NCBI GenBank assembly: GCA_017463585.1
Contig: JAFTOX010000003.1
Span: forward strand, 186,001-250,000
Direction of reading: 5' to 3'
Length of the DNA: 64,000 nucleotides
Source: Rikenellaceae bacterium
Lineage (GTDB): Bacteria > Bacteroidota > Bacteroidia > Bacteroidales > Rikenellaceae
Shown: positions 7,371 through 16,461 of the stretch, piece by piece
Layout: every line of letters starts with the position of its first letter
Position numbering within the stretch: position 1 is the first letter of the stretch
The notes under the pieces: model-generated
What the model was told of the DNA's origin: nothing
Seen by the model: the letters and a program-made list of their open reading frames with translations, nothing else
Databases searched by the model: none
Position numbers and translations under genes: made by a program

Positions 7371-7889
7371 CTTTGAGTAAAATGTCTGGATTTGCTCGAC
7401 GATCCATAATTCTGCCACCCCAATAAATACGCCAACTGTACCCTCGACAAAACGCAGAACTCCGTTGGTGAGTGGTGGTAGGTCGGGAAGCTCTTGCGAT
7501 ATTACGGATATGATTATCAACGTCATAGCGGCTACAACGCCACCATCGGGGACCTTCATTGACATACAAATCGCTTCGAGAATGCAGAACGAAATCACAA
7601 GTCCGTGTAGCGAGAACGGGAAGAATTGGAGATATGTAGTTGCGATTATTGCGCCAATCAGCGTGCTCACGACACGTAGCCACCCTTTACGCATTGATTC
7701 GCGCGAGTCCTCAGCCTGCATTACCACAACAGTCGAGGTGCAGGCGAGCATTGCGCCCATATAGCTCGACGCGTGAAATTGCCCGGTAACGTGCGCGCCG
7801 ATAACGTATGCCAAAATGACGCCAATGCAACGTAAAAGGATCTGTGTGAGGGATATACGGCGAATAACTGTACGTAATTTTATAGACAT
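7344..7889 (-). CDS. FUSC / aromatic acid exporter-like membrane protein (181 aa)
   Basis: The N-terminal 145 residues hold about five membrane helices. Typical FUSC-family blocks are present: the basic start KLRTVIRRISLTQILLRCIG, YMGAMLACTSTVVVMQAEDSRESMRKGWLR split here as YMGAMLACTS and RESMRKGWLRV, and FVEGTVGVFIGV near the C-terminus. Full FUSC exporters have a second cytosolic half that is absent, as in short Gram-positive YgaE-type relatives. The substrate is unknown. It is converging with the DUF805 gene and stands alone. Confidence 0.7.
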   Translation of the reverse strand: MSIKLRTVIRRISLTQILLRCIGVILAYVIGAHVTGQFHASSYMGAMLACTSTVVVMQAEDSRESMRKGWLRVVSTLIGAIIATTYLQFFPFSLHGLVISFCILEAICMSMKVPDGGVVAAMTLIIISVISQELPDLPPLTNGVLRFVEGTVGVFIGVAELWIVEQIQTFYSKKKGSNHRT

Positions 7890-7950
7890 AACTGACCATG
7901 TTTGTTTTGGTCAGTTATGAGCAATAAGCGCACCGAAATCGCCCGAAGCC

Positions 7951-8946
7951 TTATCGTTTCTTGTCCGAGGGCGAGATTACTACGTTCGACATTTGCAGCA
8001 TTAGGTCTGCATAGCGCGTGTGGTAGGTATAGCGCAATGCGGTGGGGCAGAGCGCTGGAATTTTGCTCTTCTTTGTCGGATAGATGTATTGCAAATCAGA
8101 CGTTATGTGTTTGATTATAGATGTATTACGATCGTTAATTAAAATATCGATTGAGGTTAGCTGGTGTAGTGTAAGATCGACCGTGGCAACGATTTGGGTA
8201 GCCTTTGTGGCCAACATCGGGAACGAAACACGATAGTACTGCTTGGTGCCATCGGTGCTTTGACCAAGCAGCGAATAATCGGGGCGATATTTGTAGAAAT
8301 GGCGGTTGTGACCAATGGCCGCAATCGCAAAATTCAACTCCGACAGCGCATAATGGATCGATTCATCGAGCTTGTGAATTACGCTTTGTGAACTTCCTTC
8401 GTTCATACGAATGTCAATGGGAAGATGACACCAACCCTTTTCACGGAAGTATTCTAACTCTTTGCTGTCCACTAAGTTCTCAACGGTCAGCTCACCCGAT
8501 GCTTTATGCTTCATATATTCGAATGAGAATGCGCTCGTAAGGGTGCAATTAAAGTCCATCGCGGTCGATTCGCCCACTGCCGCCTCAAATAGCGCGCGTG
8601 CTTGATCTGATGTGCGATCGACGTCAGTATCTGCAACAACGCCCTCAATCATTGGTAGCACAAATTCGATACTGCCTGAGGTCATTCCCTCCTGTCCGAC
8701 CTCGCGCTCGGCACTCCGATAACCCGCAGCGTGGGCCGCAAGGCGATATTCGGGGCGTATGCGGCGAAAATCAATCTCGACAACGCCGTCAATATCAGTA
8801 ACTGCACGAGGTGCGCCCTCGATCGTTATAACTGCATATGAGATAGGCATTTGCAGTTGATTGACCACTCGCACACGGAAATTCTGCCCGATAGCTGACC
8901 CGATAGTTGCAATCGCAAATATTATAGTAAATATAAATCGTTTCAT
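7951..8946 (-). CDS. Secreted carboxypeptidase-regulatory-like domain protein (331 aa)
   Basis: I use the ATG at 8946 (MKRFIFTIIFAIATIGSAIG), giving a Sec signal peptide of about 20 residues, because the promoter box at 8969-8976 lies between this start and the longer one at 9009. Residues about 24-85 form a CarboxypepD_reg-like beta-sandwich, with the familiar elements ITIEGAPRAVTDIDGVVEIDF. The rest is an uncharacterised domain typical of periplasmic or outer-membrane-associated Bacteroidetes proteins. There is no SusC barrel. Role unknown. Confidence 0.7.
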   Translation of the reverse strand: MKRFIFTIIFAIATIGSAIGQNFRVRVVNQLQMPISYAVITIEGAPRAVTDIDGVVEIDFRRIRPEYRLAAHAAGYRSAEREVGQEGMTSGSIEFVLPMIEGVVADTDVDRTSDQARALFEAAVGESTAMDFNCTLTSAFSFEYMKHKASGELTVENLVDSKELEYFREKGWCHLPIDIRMNEGSSQSVIHKLDESIHYALSELNFAIAAIGHNRHFYKYRPDYSLLGQSTDGTKQYYRVSFPMLATKATQIVATVDLTLHQLTSIDILINDRNTSIIKHITSDLQYIYPTKKSKIPALCPTALRYTYHTRYADLMLQMSNVVISPSDKKR

Positions 8947-8968
8947 CGTCCTTATTCGTTTTGTAAGA

Positions 8969-8976
8969 CAAAGATA
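8969..8976 (-). promoter_or_regulatory. -7 promoter box (TATCTTTG, minus strand)
   Basis: A perfect TAnnTTTG box 23 bases upstream of the ATG at 8946; it decides that start. Confidence 0.6.
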
Positions 8977-8989
8977 GCAATTCCGCACG

Positions 8990-9022
8990 AAAAAAGAGCG
9001 TTCCCGCAATCGGAAACGCTCT
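8990..9022 (-). terminator. Terminator downstream of manA
   Basis: AGAGCGTTTCC and GGAACGCTCT pair on the minus strand and run into TTTTTT. Confidence 0.85.
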
Positions 9023-9047
9023 TTGCGATTAATTTCGTTGTGAACAA

Positions 9048-10022
9048 CTACTCTACGTATGCTTCAAGCAATCGTCCCTTGCCTGTGATTGTAACCTCGT
9101 TAATTTCGGCGGGAATCAGCACCAACTCGCCAACGGCCAACTTCTCCGAGCCGCTATCTGTTGCGATTTCCAACTCTCCTTCGGCTACGATATAGACAAC
9201 GAAAGTGTCCATTGCAGCTAAGTCACGAACGTACTTTCCGTCGACTGCTAACAGATTGGTAACGAATTGTTCACGCTTGATCAACTCAACCGATGAATTA
9301 ACCTCGGGCGACTTGGTCAGTACGTACTCTTCTTCGCTCTCGAAATCAATAGCGTCGATAGCCAATGCGGTGTGCAGTTCGCGGGGACGGCCCTCAGAAT
9401 CGACACGATCCCAATCGTAAACACGATAGGTGATATCCGACGCTTGCTGAATCTCGATCAACTCAATGCCCTTGCCAATAGTGTGGATTGTACCAGCGGG
9501 AATAAAGTAGACATCTCCGCGCTTAACCTCATAACGGTTGAGCAATTCGGGCAGACGGTTAGTAATCACAGCATCGATAAACTCCTCGCGTGATACGGGG
9601 CGTTTGAAGCCGACGTGGATCGTGGCTCCTTCGGTGCAGTTGGTTATGTACCACATCTCGCTCTTGCCGAATGAGTTGTGGCGTTCGGCGGCAAGCTCGT
9701 CATCAGGGTGCACTTGAATCGAGAGCGTATCTTGTGCGTCGAGCGTCTTGATAAGCAGCGGGAAATCAACGCCATAGCGTTCGAAGTTCTTCTCGCCAAC
9801 CAAGTCACCCATATAGACCTCGATCAGCTCTTCGATATTGTTCCCTTTGAGCATTCCATTGGTGACAACCGAGAGGTCGCCACGCAGACCCGACAAATCC
9901 CAGCTTTCGCCGTATTGGCGGCTACGGTCAATACGCAGCCCCTTGCCTTTCTTGGCAATGAGCGTCGAACCTCCCCAAATGCGAGGTTTCAGACGAGGGC
10001 GGAATCGTAACGGATAGAGCAT
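9048..10022 (-). CDS. manA: Mannose-6-phosphate isomerase, class I (324 aa)
   Basis: It interconverts mannose-6-phosphate and fructose-6-phosphate in the cytosol and links mannose use with GDP-mannose synthesis. The short, Bacillus-like class-I form (about 320 residues) is recognisable from LKPRIWGG at the N-terminus, the zinc-binding segment SIQVHPDDELA near residue 100, the helper Glu of SEMWYI, and GDVYFIPAGTIHTIG near residue 170. A cupin C-terminal domain follows. It is transcribed alone or with the upstream minus-strand gene 34 bases away, and is closed by the terminator at 8990. Confidence 0.93.
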   Translation of the reverse strand: MLYPLRFRPRLKPRIWGGSTLIAKKGKGLRIDRSRQYGESWDLSGLRGDLSVVTNGMLKGNNIEELIEVYMGDLVGEKNFERYGVDFPLLIKTLDAQDTLSIQVHPDDELAAERHNSFGKSEMWYITNCTEGATIHVGFKRPVSREEFIDAVITNRLPELLNRYEVKRGDVYFIPAGTIHTIGKGIELIEIQQASDITYRVYDWDRVDSEGRPRELHTALAIDAIDFESEEEYVLTKSPEVNSSVELIKREQFVTNLLAVDGKYVRDLAAMDTFVVYIVAEGELEIATDSGSEKLAVGELVLIPAEINEVTITGKGRLLEAYVE

Positions 10023-10056
10023 CGTTAAATAGAGTAGTGTATTTCGTCCTTTTTAA

Positions 10057-11349
10057 TTATTCAAACATAGCCTCGACTTTGGCGATAACGTCCTTCTCGT
10101 CGGGGGTAAGCGAGAAGACGTGAGTGGGCTTCAAGTGCCACAACTCCTTGCCCTCCTGAGCCTTCTTTTCGCCACCGCCGGTGATGTTGAGCATTACGAT
10201 CTTCTCCTTGTCAACCTTGCCATCAGCAACTGCCTTAATCAGCGATGCGGTAGCAACGGCAGCAGCCGAATAGATATCGCAACCCTCAGTCTGCTCAAAC
10301 AGCTCAGCAGCCTTCTTGGCAGCAGCATTAGTGATAGCAAAGATCTCGCCATCAGTATCTTTCAGTGCGTCGTACAGACCACCGATAATGCCATAGGGAG
10401 GCTTACGGTTCGAGAGAACCTTTGCATTGATGATCTCAGCGTCACGACGAGCCTTATTGTCCTCATAAGGCAACATCTCGCGCGAGTCCACTCGCCAAGC
10501 GTCGTACATCGGAACGAAAGGAGCATTCTGCGACACCATCAGCTTCGTCTTGGTCGTACCGAAACGGCCGTCCTCGATCAGTCGCATATTTGCCTCCCAA
10601 GCTGCGATTGCGCCCGTGCCGCTACCTACCGCCTGGAAATAGTAGTCGGGAATCTGACCAATAGTAGTCGTTGCCGACAACATCGTAGTTGCCATACCGT
10701 CACGACGAGCGATGTTCTTTGCGCCACCCTCAGCGTAGAACTTCTTCGACTTCAAAGCTAAGTTGCTCAGATGAATAGCGTCAAAATAGTCGCCACCATT
10801 GTCGCACGAAATCAGTTTCACGCAAGGATTCAGCGGCTTCTCAAACCACAACGCCGACAGATTGTCAGCCGGAACACTCAGCAGCAACGGAATATTATTG
10901 TCCGAGCAAACCTTTGCAAATGCACGTGCCGTGTTGCCAGCCGATGCAACCACAAGAATCTTATCGTTCTTAGGATCAATGCGTCCGCACACCGAGTATG
11001 CCTCGGTCTCCTTGAACGAGCAGGTGGTCATCTTCGCACCGATAGCGGGGTTATAACCATTGAAGGTGATGTAGAGGTTCTTCAACCCGAGAGCCTCTGC
11101 CAAGCCCTTACTGCGATAGGTTACAGGTGCGCACGAGCCTTCGAGCATACGGCTGATAGGCAACCAATCGGCAAATTTATAGATACCATAGCTATTATCA
11201 CGCACCTCGATCTGCTTCTTCGCATAGATGGCGCGCACCAATGACGGCGATTTACACTCTTTGTCGTCCAACACCCAGCCAGTGTCCTCAAATTCACGGC
11301 CCGTAGCCACACACTGCAAGGTGTACTGAGTAGGCTTAAATTCTTCCAT
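10057..11349 (-). CDS. Cysteate synthase-like PLP enzyme (threonine-synthase fold, 430 aa)
   Basis: The fold is threonine synthase-like: SFKE with the PLP lysine (about residue 112), and the phosphate-binding loop SAGNTARAF (about 135-143). The N-terminus (LQCVATGREFEDTGWVLDD), FNGYNPAIGAKMTTCSFKE and YFQAVGSGTGAIAAWEA agree better with archaeal cysteate synthase, which makes L-cysteate from O-phosphoserine and sulfite, than with ordinary threonine synthase. Cysteate is the head-group precursor of sulfonolipids in Alistipes and relatives. Threonine synthase remains the alternative. No thrA or thrB lies nearby, which weakly favours the cysteate call. Confidence 0.72.
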   Translation of the reverse strand: MEEFKPTQYTLQCVATGREFEDTGWVLDDKECKSPSLVRAIYAKKQIEVRDNSYGIYKFADWLPISRMLEGSCAPVTYRSKGLAEALGLKNLYITFNGYNPAIGAKMTTCSFKETEAYSVCGRIDPKNDKILVVASAGNTARAFAKVCSDNNIPLLLSVPADNLSALWFEKPLNPCVKLISCDNGGDYFDAIHLSNLALKSKKFYAEGGAKNIARRDGMATTMLSATTTIGQIPDYYFQAVGSGTGAIAAWEANMRLIEDGRFGTTKTKLMVSQNAPFVPMYDAWRVDSREMLPYEDNKARRDAEIINAKVLSNRKPPYGIIGGLYDALKDTDGEIFAITNAAAKKAAELFEQTEGCDIYSAAAVATASLIKAVADGKVDKEKIVMLNITGGGEKKAQEGKELWHLKPTHVFSLTPDEKDVIAKVEAMFE

Positions 11350-11402
11350 TTCTTTCTGTTTCGGTTGTTATTTAATATTTTTCTTTATCTCGATAGTTGT
11401 GT

Positions 11403-12533
11403 TTACGACATTCGGTCGCGGTAATCCTCATAACCGAATTTGCGTACTACGTCGAACGTGTCATCTTTGTGCCAAATGGCGATCGAGGGGTGCTCAACGC
11501 CGTTGAACATTGTCGTTTTGACCATCGTATAATGGATCATATCCTCAAATATGATTCGGTCGCCGACTTTCGGTTCAACATCAAACGCCCAATCACCATA
11601 GAAGTCGCCTGCCAGGCAGCTATTGCCGCCCATTCTCCATTTCGTCTCGCCCTCCTCGGGGTCGTGTGCGCCAATGATTGCAGGCTTGTAGGGCATCTCC
11701 AAACAGTCGGGCATATGGCACGCAAACGAGACATCGAGCATAGCCGTATTGACGCCACCGCTCTTGATAACGTCCTCGACGGTCGAAACCAAATAGCCTG
11801 TGCGCCAAGTGAATGCGCTACCAGGTTCAAGTATCAGACGAAGATGCGGGTGGCGTGCTCTGAAATCATTGAGCACGGCAATCAACTCGTCGCAATCGTA
11901 CTCGGTGTGCGTCATTAAGTGGCCACCGCCCATATTGAGCCATTTGATTTGGGGCAGAAGGTGACCAAAGTGTTTCTCAACTGCCTCCAAAGCCAATCGC
12001 AGATGATTGGGTCGTGACTCACACAATACGTGGAAATGCAGACCATCGATTCCTGCGGGTAGATCAGCCAACTCCTCCTTGCGGATACCCAAACGCGAAC
12101 CCGCAACGCAAGGGTTGTAGAGATCGGTCTCAACGGGCGAATATTCGGGGTTGATTCGCAAGCCACACGAAATTCCACGCAACAAAGCTTGTGCTCCAAA
12201 GCGCTCGAACTGATTGAGCGAATTGAAGGTTATATGGCTGCTGCATTGCAAGATCTCAGCAAACGAGCGATCGGTGTAGGTCGGCGCATAAGTATGAGCC
12301 ATCTGTCCATACTTTTCCATCACCAAGCGAGCCTCAGCCGCCGACGAGGCAGTTGCTCCGTCTGAGTGCTGCGCCAGGGTAGGGAAGATGCTCCACATTG
12401 CACACGCTTTGAGTGCAACGATAATCTCCACGCCCGTAGCACGACGAACGCGGTCAATTACCTCCATATTTTGTGCGAGCAGTTGTTCGTCAAGCACATA
12501 GCACGGAGAAGGCAGTTTGCGAAAATCTATCAT
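11403..12533 (-). CDS. nspC: Carboxynorspermidine decarboxylase (376 aa)
   Basis: This PLP fold-III enzyme (alanine racemase/ornithine decarboxylase family) decarboxylates carboxynorspermidine or carboxyspermidine, the last step of the carboxyspermidine route to polyamines. Visible features are CYVLDE at the start, the PLP lysine in IVALKAC (about residue 43), HFHVLCE, the glycine loop MGGGHLMT, EPGSAF, and SFACHMPDCLEMPYKP near residue 270. Length is normal for the family. The partner dehydrogenase is not in the window. It lies 53 bases upstream of the cysteate synthase gene and may share its transcript. Confidence 0.93.
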   Translation of the reverse strand: MIDFRKLPSPCYVLDEQLLAQNMEVIDRVRRATGVEIIVALKACAMWSIFPTLAQHSDGATASSAAEARLVMEKYGQMAHTYAPTYTDRSFAEILQCSSHITFNSLNQFERFGAQALLRGISCGLRINPEYSPVETDLYNPCVAGSRLGIRKEELADLPAGIDGLHFHVLCESRPNHLRLALEAVEKHFGHLLPQIKWLNMGGGHLMTHTEYDCDELIAVLNDFRARHPHLRLILEPGSAFTWRTGYLVSTVEDVIKSGGVNTAMLDVSFACHMPDCLEMPYKPAIIGAHDPEEGETKWRMGGNSCLAGDFYGDWAFDVEPKVGDRIIFEDMIHYTMVKTTMFNGVEHPSIAIWHKDDTFDVVRKFGYEDYRDRMS

Positions 12534-12560
12534 CAGCCGTTACTTTACCAATTAAGTATG

Positions 12561-12568
12561 CAAATATA
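12561..12568 (-). promoter_or_regulatory. -7 promoter box of nspC (TATATTTG, minus strand)
   Basis: It matches TAnnTTTG and lies 28 bases upstream of the nspC start. Confidence 0.55.
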
Positions 12569-12676
12569 GCAAAATTCGGCTATTTTTCAATTATTTACAT
12601 AGTAAATAAGTATAAATACCCATACTTATAAAGTACGGGTATTGATTTTGGAACTAAAATGTGGCCTGATGTAGCT

Positions 12677-12931
12677 CTAACTGCGATTTGAGGGACGAAT
12701 GAGAGCGGCTATCCAGAGTAGCACGATTGCGCCCACGATCGACATAATTATACTGCCAAAAGTGCCGACTGCAAATATTCCGAATAGCGAGAACAACCAC
12801 CCGCCTAAAAAGCCTCCGACAATGCCTACCAAGAGGTTGATCCAAAGTCCTGCGCCACTACCGCGCACAATCATATTAGCAATCCAACCAGCCACCAAGC
12901 CAATAAGAAGATACCAAAGAAAAAACAACAT
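12677..12931 (-). CDS. GlsB/YeaQ/YmgE-family membrane protein (84 aa)
   Basis: Three membrane helices cover nearly the whole protein. GLVAGWIANMIVRGSG and the glycine-rich LLVGIVGGFLGGWLF are the family signature, also called transglycosylase-associated protein. Family members are stress-induced inner-membrane proteins of unknown biochemistry. A hairpin with AATACCC/GGGTATT lies just downstream (about 12613-12641). It stands alone between nspC and rsmD. Confidence 0.9.
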   Translation of the reverse strand: MLFFLWYLLIGLVAGWIANMIVRGSGAGLWINLLVGIVGGFLGGWLFSLFGIFAVGTFGSIIMSIVGAIVLLWIAALIRPSNRS

Positions 12932-13002
12932 AATTACTCAGTTTTTTGATTCGACTTAATTGCTCCCGATCAAAAATAGTGCCTGGTCAAACACCCATAA
13001 AA

Positions 13003-13040
13003 CAAAAGCAACCGAACTCATTCGAGCACGGTTGCTTTCG
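13003..13040 (-). terminator. Terminator downstream of rsmD
   Basis: AAAGCAACCG and CGGTTGCTTT pair across a 14-base loop; on the minus strand TTTTGTTTT follows. Confidence 0.75.
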
Positions 13041-13066
13041 TAAAGAAAATCAGTAATATACGGCGA

Positions 13067-13600
13067 TTATCTACGGAAGAATGCGAACTGCACGCTACCG
13101 TAGCTTCGTTGTTGTTCGAACTGCGGGTGTGACGAATAATCCTGCCCCTTCGGGTGCTCGAAAATCAGCAGTCCGCCCTCACGCAAAAGGTTGCGTTCAA
13201 AGACCAACTTGATAACCTCTTCGCTACCTTCGAGGTCATACGGAGCGTCCGAGAAAATCACATCGAACTGCTTGGGGCAGCTCTTCAAATAGAGGAAAAC
13301 ATTTGCGCGAGTGGGATACATTTGTTTGAATCCTAACTCGGCAGCTGTACGCTTGATGAAGTTGTAGTGCACGTTATTTACCTCGACCGAAGTGACACTC
13401 TTTGCGCCACGTGAGCAGAACTCATAGCTGATCGAGCCCGTTCCTGCAAATAGATCGAGCACATCGCACTCCTCAAAATCGAGCATATTGCCCAATACAT
13501 TAAACAGATTCTCCTTAGCAAAATCTGTCGTGGGGCGTGCTCTGAGATTGTTGGGCGGATTGATCACTCGTCCGCGATGTGTTCCACTGATTATTCGCAT
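13067..13600 (-). CDS. rsmD: 16S rRNA m2G966 methyltransferase (177 aa)
   Basis: It N2-methylates G966 of 16S rRNA using S-adenosylmethionine. The N-terminus MRIISGTHRGRVI, the substrate-contact segment RPTTDFAKENLFNVL, and the SAM-binding motif VLDLFAGTGSISYE (about 46-59) are all as expected. The catalytic motif reads SDAPYD rather than the common DPPY/F, a substitution worth noting but likely tolerated. It overlaps the upstream DUF3822 gene by 10 bases, so the two are translationally coupled. Confidence 0.92.
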   Translation of the reverse strand: MRIISGTHRGRVINPPNNLRARPTTDFAKENLFNVLGNMLDFEECDVLDLFAGTGSISYEFCSRGAKSVTSVEVNNVHYNFIKRTAAELGFKQMYPTRANVFLYLKSCPKQFDVIFSDAPYDLEGSEEVIKLVFERNLLREGGLLIFEHPKGQDYSSHPQFEQQRSYGSVQFAFFRR

Positions 13601-14181
13601 ACTACTTTCTTGTAAAACTTACTTAATAACTTTGATGTTTCACGCACATCATTTTCGACAGCCTCAGTACCTGTAACAACTACCTTAAAACCATTCAGAG
13701 TGAATCGTTTGTCGATTACGGTCGCATAATAGAGTACATCGTCAGTTTTTTTGCGCGGCAGAACCTCCGCCATACGCAACTTGCCGCCACTCCATACCTT
13801 TATATATATAAGTTCGTCCGCCAAGAACAACCAAGCGGTAGGCTCGGTGCAGAGTCGGGTGCGCAAAAGTGGAGTAGTGAATTCGGCACGGCGGCCATAA
13901 CGCTCCTCGACCGTAGCCAACAACGTACGTGGCAGAGCCATAATCGCAACTAATCCAGCCTTCTGGTCGCGTGCGATTACAATACGCTCATCATTCTGCA
14001 CCTCGATGCCCGAAATTGCAAGTAACTCCTTTGCCCGATTTTCGTCGAAAATTTCCATCGGGGCGAGCATTACACGGTCGGTCATAACCTCGATTTCGAC
14101 CGTGCGATCATCGCGGCTTGACAATCGTGGCAGGTCAGAGCGCGAAAAAGAATGTCCACTCAACGTGAGCTGAATGGACAT
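13591..14181 (-). CDS. DUF3822 family protein (196 aa)
   Basis: I start at the ATG at 14181 (MSIQLTLSGHSFSRSDL), since the frame upstream overlaps the end of the previous gene. The protein is soluble. The opening LTLSGHSFSRSDL and a C-terminal part with FLADELIYIKVWSGGKLRMAEV fit the DUF3822 family, which in Bacteroidales regularly sits before rsmD and looks like an actin/ASKHA-type fold. It is shorter than the usual 250 or so residues. Function unknown; gene order suggests a link with ribosome or envelope assembly. Confidence 0.65.
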   Translation of the reverse strand: MSIQLTLSGHSFSRSDLPRLSSRDDRTVEIEVMTDRVMLAPMEIFDENRAKELLAISGIEVQNDERIVIARDQKAGLVAIMALPRTLLATVEERYGRRAEFTTPLLRTRLCTEPTAWLFLADELIYIKVWSGGKLRMAEVLPRKKTDDVLYYATVIDKRFTLNGFKVVVTGTEAVENDVRETSKLLSKFYKKVVCE

Positions 14182-14203
14182 TCTGTTCGCAGACGGCGAA
14201 GGA

Positions 14204-14836
14204 TTACTCCCAGTTACCTGCCTCATTGTTAGGCTGCTCCAAGTCACCTACCTTAATACCGGGGTACTTATTGTAGATGTTCTTGCACTCGTCGATCAAG
14301 TTGATCAGCTCCTGACGATACTTAACGGTGTCGAGGAAGAGCTTGTAGGGAGCCTTGCAAACCATAACGGGAACGGGAACGTTACCAACGGTTACGGTGT
14401 TAGCTGCCATAATGAACTCTGCCTGGTTGCCGGTACCGGGGATATAACGGAAGTTACGTACGTCCTGCTCGGTGAGCTTCTTGGGCGAGAAGATGGTGTC
14501 GATAACAGCCATCGAGAACTTCTCAACGTTCTTAATCTTCTTAGCCTTCAATGCTGCCATAGCAACCGAGTCGTCCTCGTCAACGAGCTTACGCTCCATT
14601 ACGAGCGAATCGTTCAGAACGAAGTTGATCAGCGAGTCGAAATCACCGGTAAAGTGCTGGTACTTCGACTTGAATGCACGCTGAGCTGCACGAATGTCCT
14701 TGATACGCTCGATAACAGCTGCTTCACGGCGACCCTTGTCACCCTCAAACTCGATAGGCGTAGCTACCTGACGGTAAACCACGTAAACTAATGCGACGAT
14801 AACGATCGCAAGAATCAATTGGAGTACTTTTTTCAT
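14204..14836 (-). CDS. Membrane-anchored hypothetical protein (210 aa)
   Basis: One N-terminal membrane helix (VLQLILAIVIVALVYVVYRQV) anchors a periplasmic or extracytoplasmic domain rich in charged residues. The motif RIKDIRAAQRAFKSKYQHFTGDF, given in two parts as RIKDIRAAQRAF and KYQHFTGDFDSLI, resembles pilin-like or general-secretion pseudopilin starts. I know the protein only as a conserved Bacteroidales unknown next to DUF3822 and rsmD. It is the first gene of a three-gene minus-strand operon, 22 bases from the next. Confidence 0.65.
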   Translation of the reverse strand: MKKVLQLILAIVIVALVYVVYRQVATPIEFEGDKGRREAAVIERIKDIRAAQRAFKSKYQHFTGDFDSLINFVLNDSLVMERKLVDEDDSVAMAALKAKKIKNVEKFSMAVIDTIFSPKKLTEQDVRNFRYIPGTGNQAEFIMAANTVTVGNVPVPVMVCKAPYKLFLDTVKYRQELINLIDECKNIYNKYPGIKVGDLEQPNNEAGNWE

Positions 14837-14910
14837 TTGTTGTTATAATTTTATTAAGTTTGTACAAAATTTCGGACACACGTTGAAAAGCCAATTTTTT
14901 GATTAAAAAT

Positions 14911-16341
14911 ATGCTTAACACACATATCACGACCCAAATTTACGCAAATTTTAGTTTTGCGCCAACTTTTGGGCAAAAAAAAATCGTAGAAAAATTCGCC
15001 GAATTCCTTTCGGACTCGGACTTTTCGCGCATTTTCATCATTAATGGTTATGCAGGTACGGGTAAAACTTCGCTCGTTGCAGCATTTGTATCGGCACTTA
15101 AAGAATTGAATATCAAAACGATACTTCTTGCGCCAACGGGACGAGCAGCAAAAGTTTTGGCTGAATATGCCTCGCAATCGGCCCAAACTGTTCATAAACG
15201 CATTTATCGTCAAAATAGTACAACTTCTTACGAATCTCGCTTCTCTTTGGCGCCAAATAAGGAGCACGACGCCTGTTTCATCGTAGATGAAGCCTCGATG
15301 TTGTCGAATTTTTCGCGCGAAGGCTCGATCTTTGGTTCGGGCAATGTGATTGACGATTTGGTTGCATATGTGCGCAGTGGCAAGCGTTGTCGTTTGGTGT
15401 TGGTAGGGGATAGTGCCCAGCTGCCACCCGTAGGCGATGATCGCAGTCCTGCGCTCGATCCCGACTATATGGCGGGTTATGGCGATGTGGAGTATTGCAC
15501 GCTCGACGAGGTGGTGCGTCAGCAGATGGATTCGGGTATTCTGTTCAATGCCACACTAACACGTTGTATGCTCGAAAAGGGGATCTACGAGCCGCCACGT
15601 TTCGATATGTCGTTCCCTGATTTTGAGGCTATTTCGGGCGCAGAGTTTATGGAGAAGGTCGAGGAGTGCTATTCACGTTACGGCAAGGACGAAACAATTG
15701 TTATTACTCGTTCGAACAAGCGTGCCAACCGTTTCAATGCCGGCATTCGTCGTCAAGTACTCTTTGCCGAGGAGGAGATCGAGAGTGGTGATATGTTGAT
15801 GGTGGTGAAGAATAACTATCACTTCACCGAGCGCGAGGAGGACTCGAAGTTGGATTTCATCGCCAATGGCGATATTGTTCGTCTGCGTCGTCTGCGCCGA
15901 TTTGAGGAGTTATACGGATTCCATTTCGCAGAAGCGATACTGCAACTCGTTGATTATGATAATTATGAATTGGAGTGTAAGGTGTTGCTCGATACGGTTA
16001 GCTCCGAGTCGCCTTCGCTCACGCGCGAGGAGAGTTCGCGGCTGTTCTATGCCGTGGAGGAGGACTATCAGGATATTCGCAGCAAGGCAAAACGCTATAA
16101 GGAGATTATGGCCTCACCTTATTATAATGCCGTGCAGATTAAGTTTGCATACGCCGTAACGTGTCACAAGGCGCAGGGAGGGCAGTGGAGTGCTGTGTTC
16201 ATCGACCGAATGCTGTTTGGCGATGAACCGATGACACGCGACCTAATGCGATGGCTCTATACGGCACTGACGCGAGCCACCGAGAAGATATATTTGGTCA
16301 ATTTCGATGAAAAGTTCGTAGGGGAACGTGAGGAATTTTAA
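14911..16341 (+). CDS. RecD-like ATP-dependent DNA helicase (476 aa)
   Basis: A superfamily 1B helicase. Walker A is GYAGTGKTS (about residue 51), motif Ia APTGRAAKVL, Walker B FIVDEASML (about 120), motif III VGDSAQLPPVG, a UvrD-type C-terminal domain, and motif VI WLYTALTRATEKIYLVN near the end, preceded by YAVTCHKAQGGQW. The N-terminal extension of RecD/RecD2 is absent, so this is the short single-module form common in Bacteroidetes. I chose the ATG at 14911; a TTG 12 bases earlier is the alternative. No recB or recC is near. Confidence 0.88.
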   Translation: MLNTHITTQIYANFSFAPTFGQKKIVEKFAEFLSDSDFSRIFIINGYAGTGKTSLVAAFVSALKELNIKTILLAPTGRAAKVLAEYASQSAQTVHKRIYRQNSTTSYESRFSLAPNKEHDACFIVDEASMLSNFSREGSIFGSGNVIDDLVAYVRSGKRCRLVLVGDSAQLPPVGDDRSPALDPDYMAGYGDVEYCTLDEVVRQQMDSGILFNATLTRCMLEKGIYEPPRFDMSFPDFEAISGAEFMEKVEECYSRYGKDETIVITRSNKRANRFNAGIRRQVLFAEEEIESGDMLMVVKNNYHFTEREEDSKLDFIANGDIVRLRRLRRFEELYGFHFAEAILQLVDYDNYELECKVLLDTVSSESPSLTREESSRLFYAVEEDYQDIRSKAKRYKEIMASPYYNAVQIKFAYAVTCHKAQGGQWSAVFIDRMLFGDEPMTRDLMRWLYTALTRATEKIYLVNFDEKFVGEREEF

Positions 16342-16461
16342 TAATATTCATAAAAATTATGTTCTATGTGTTGCATAGTAATAAAATAATTCATACATTT
16401 GCATTGTCGAATATGATTGACGACGCAATAAAGTATTAATTATACAACGTATGTAACCCCT

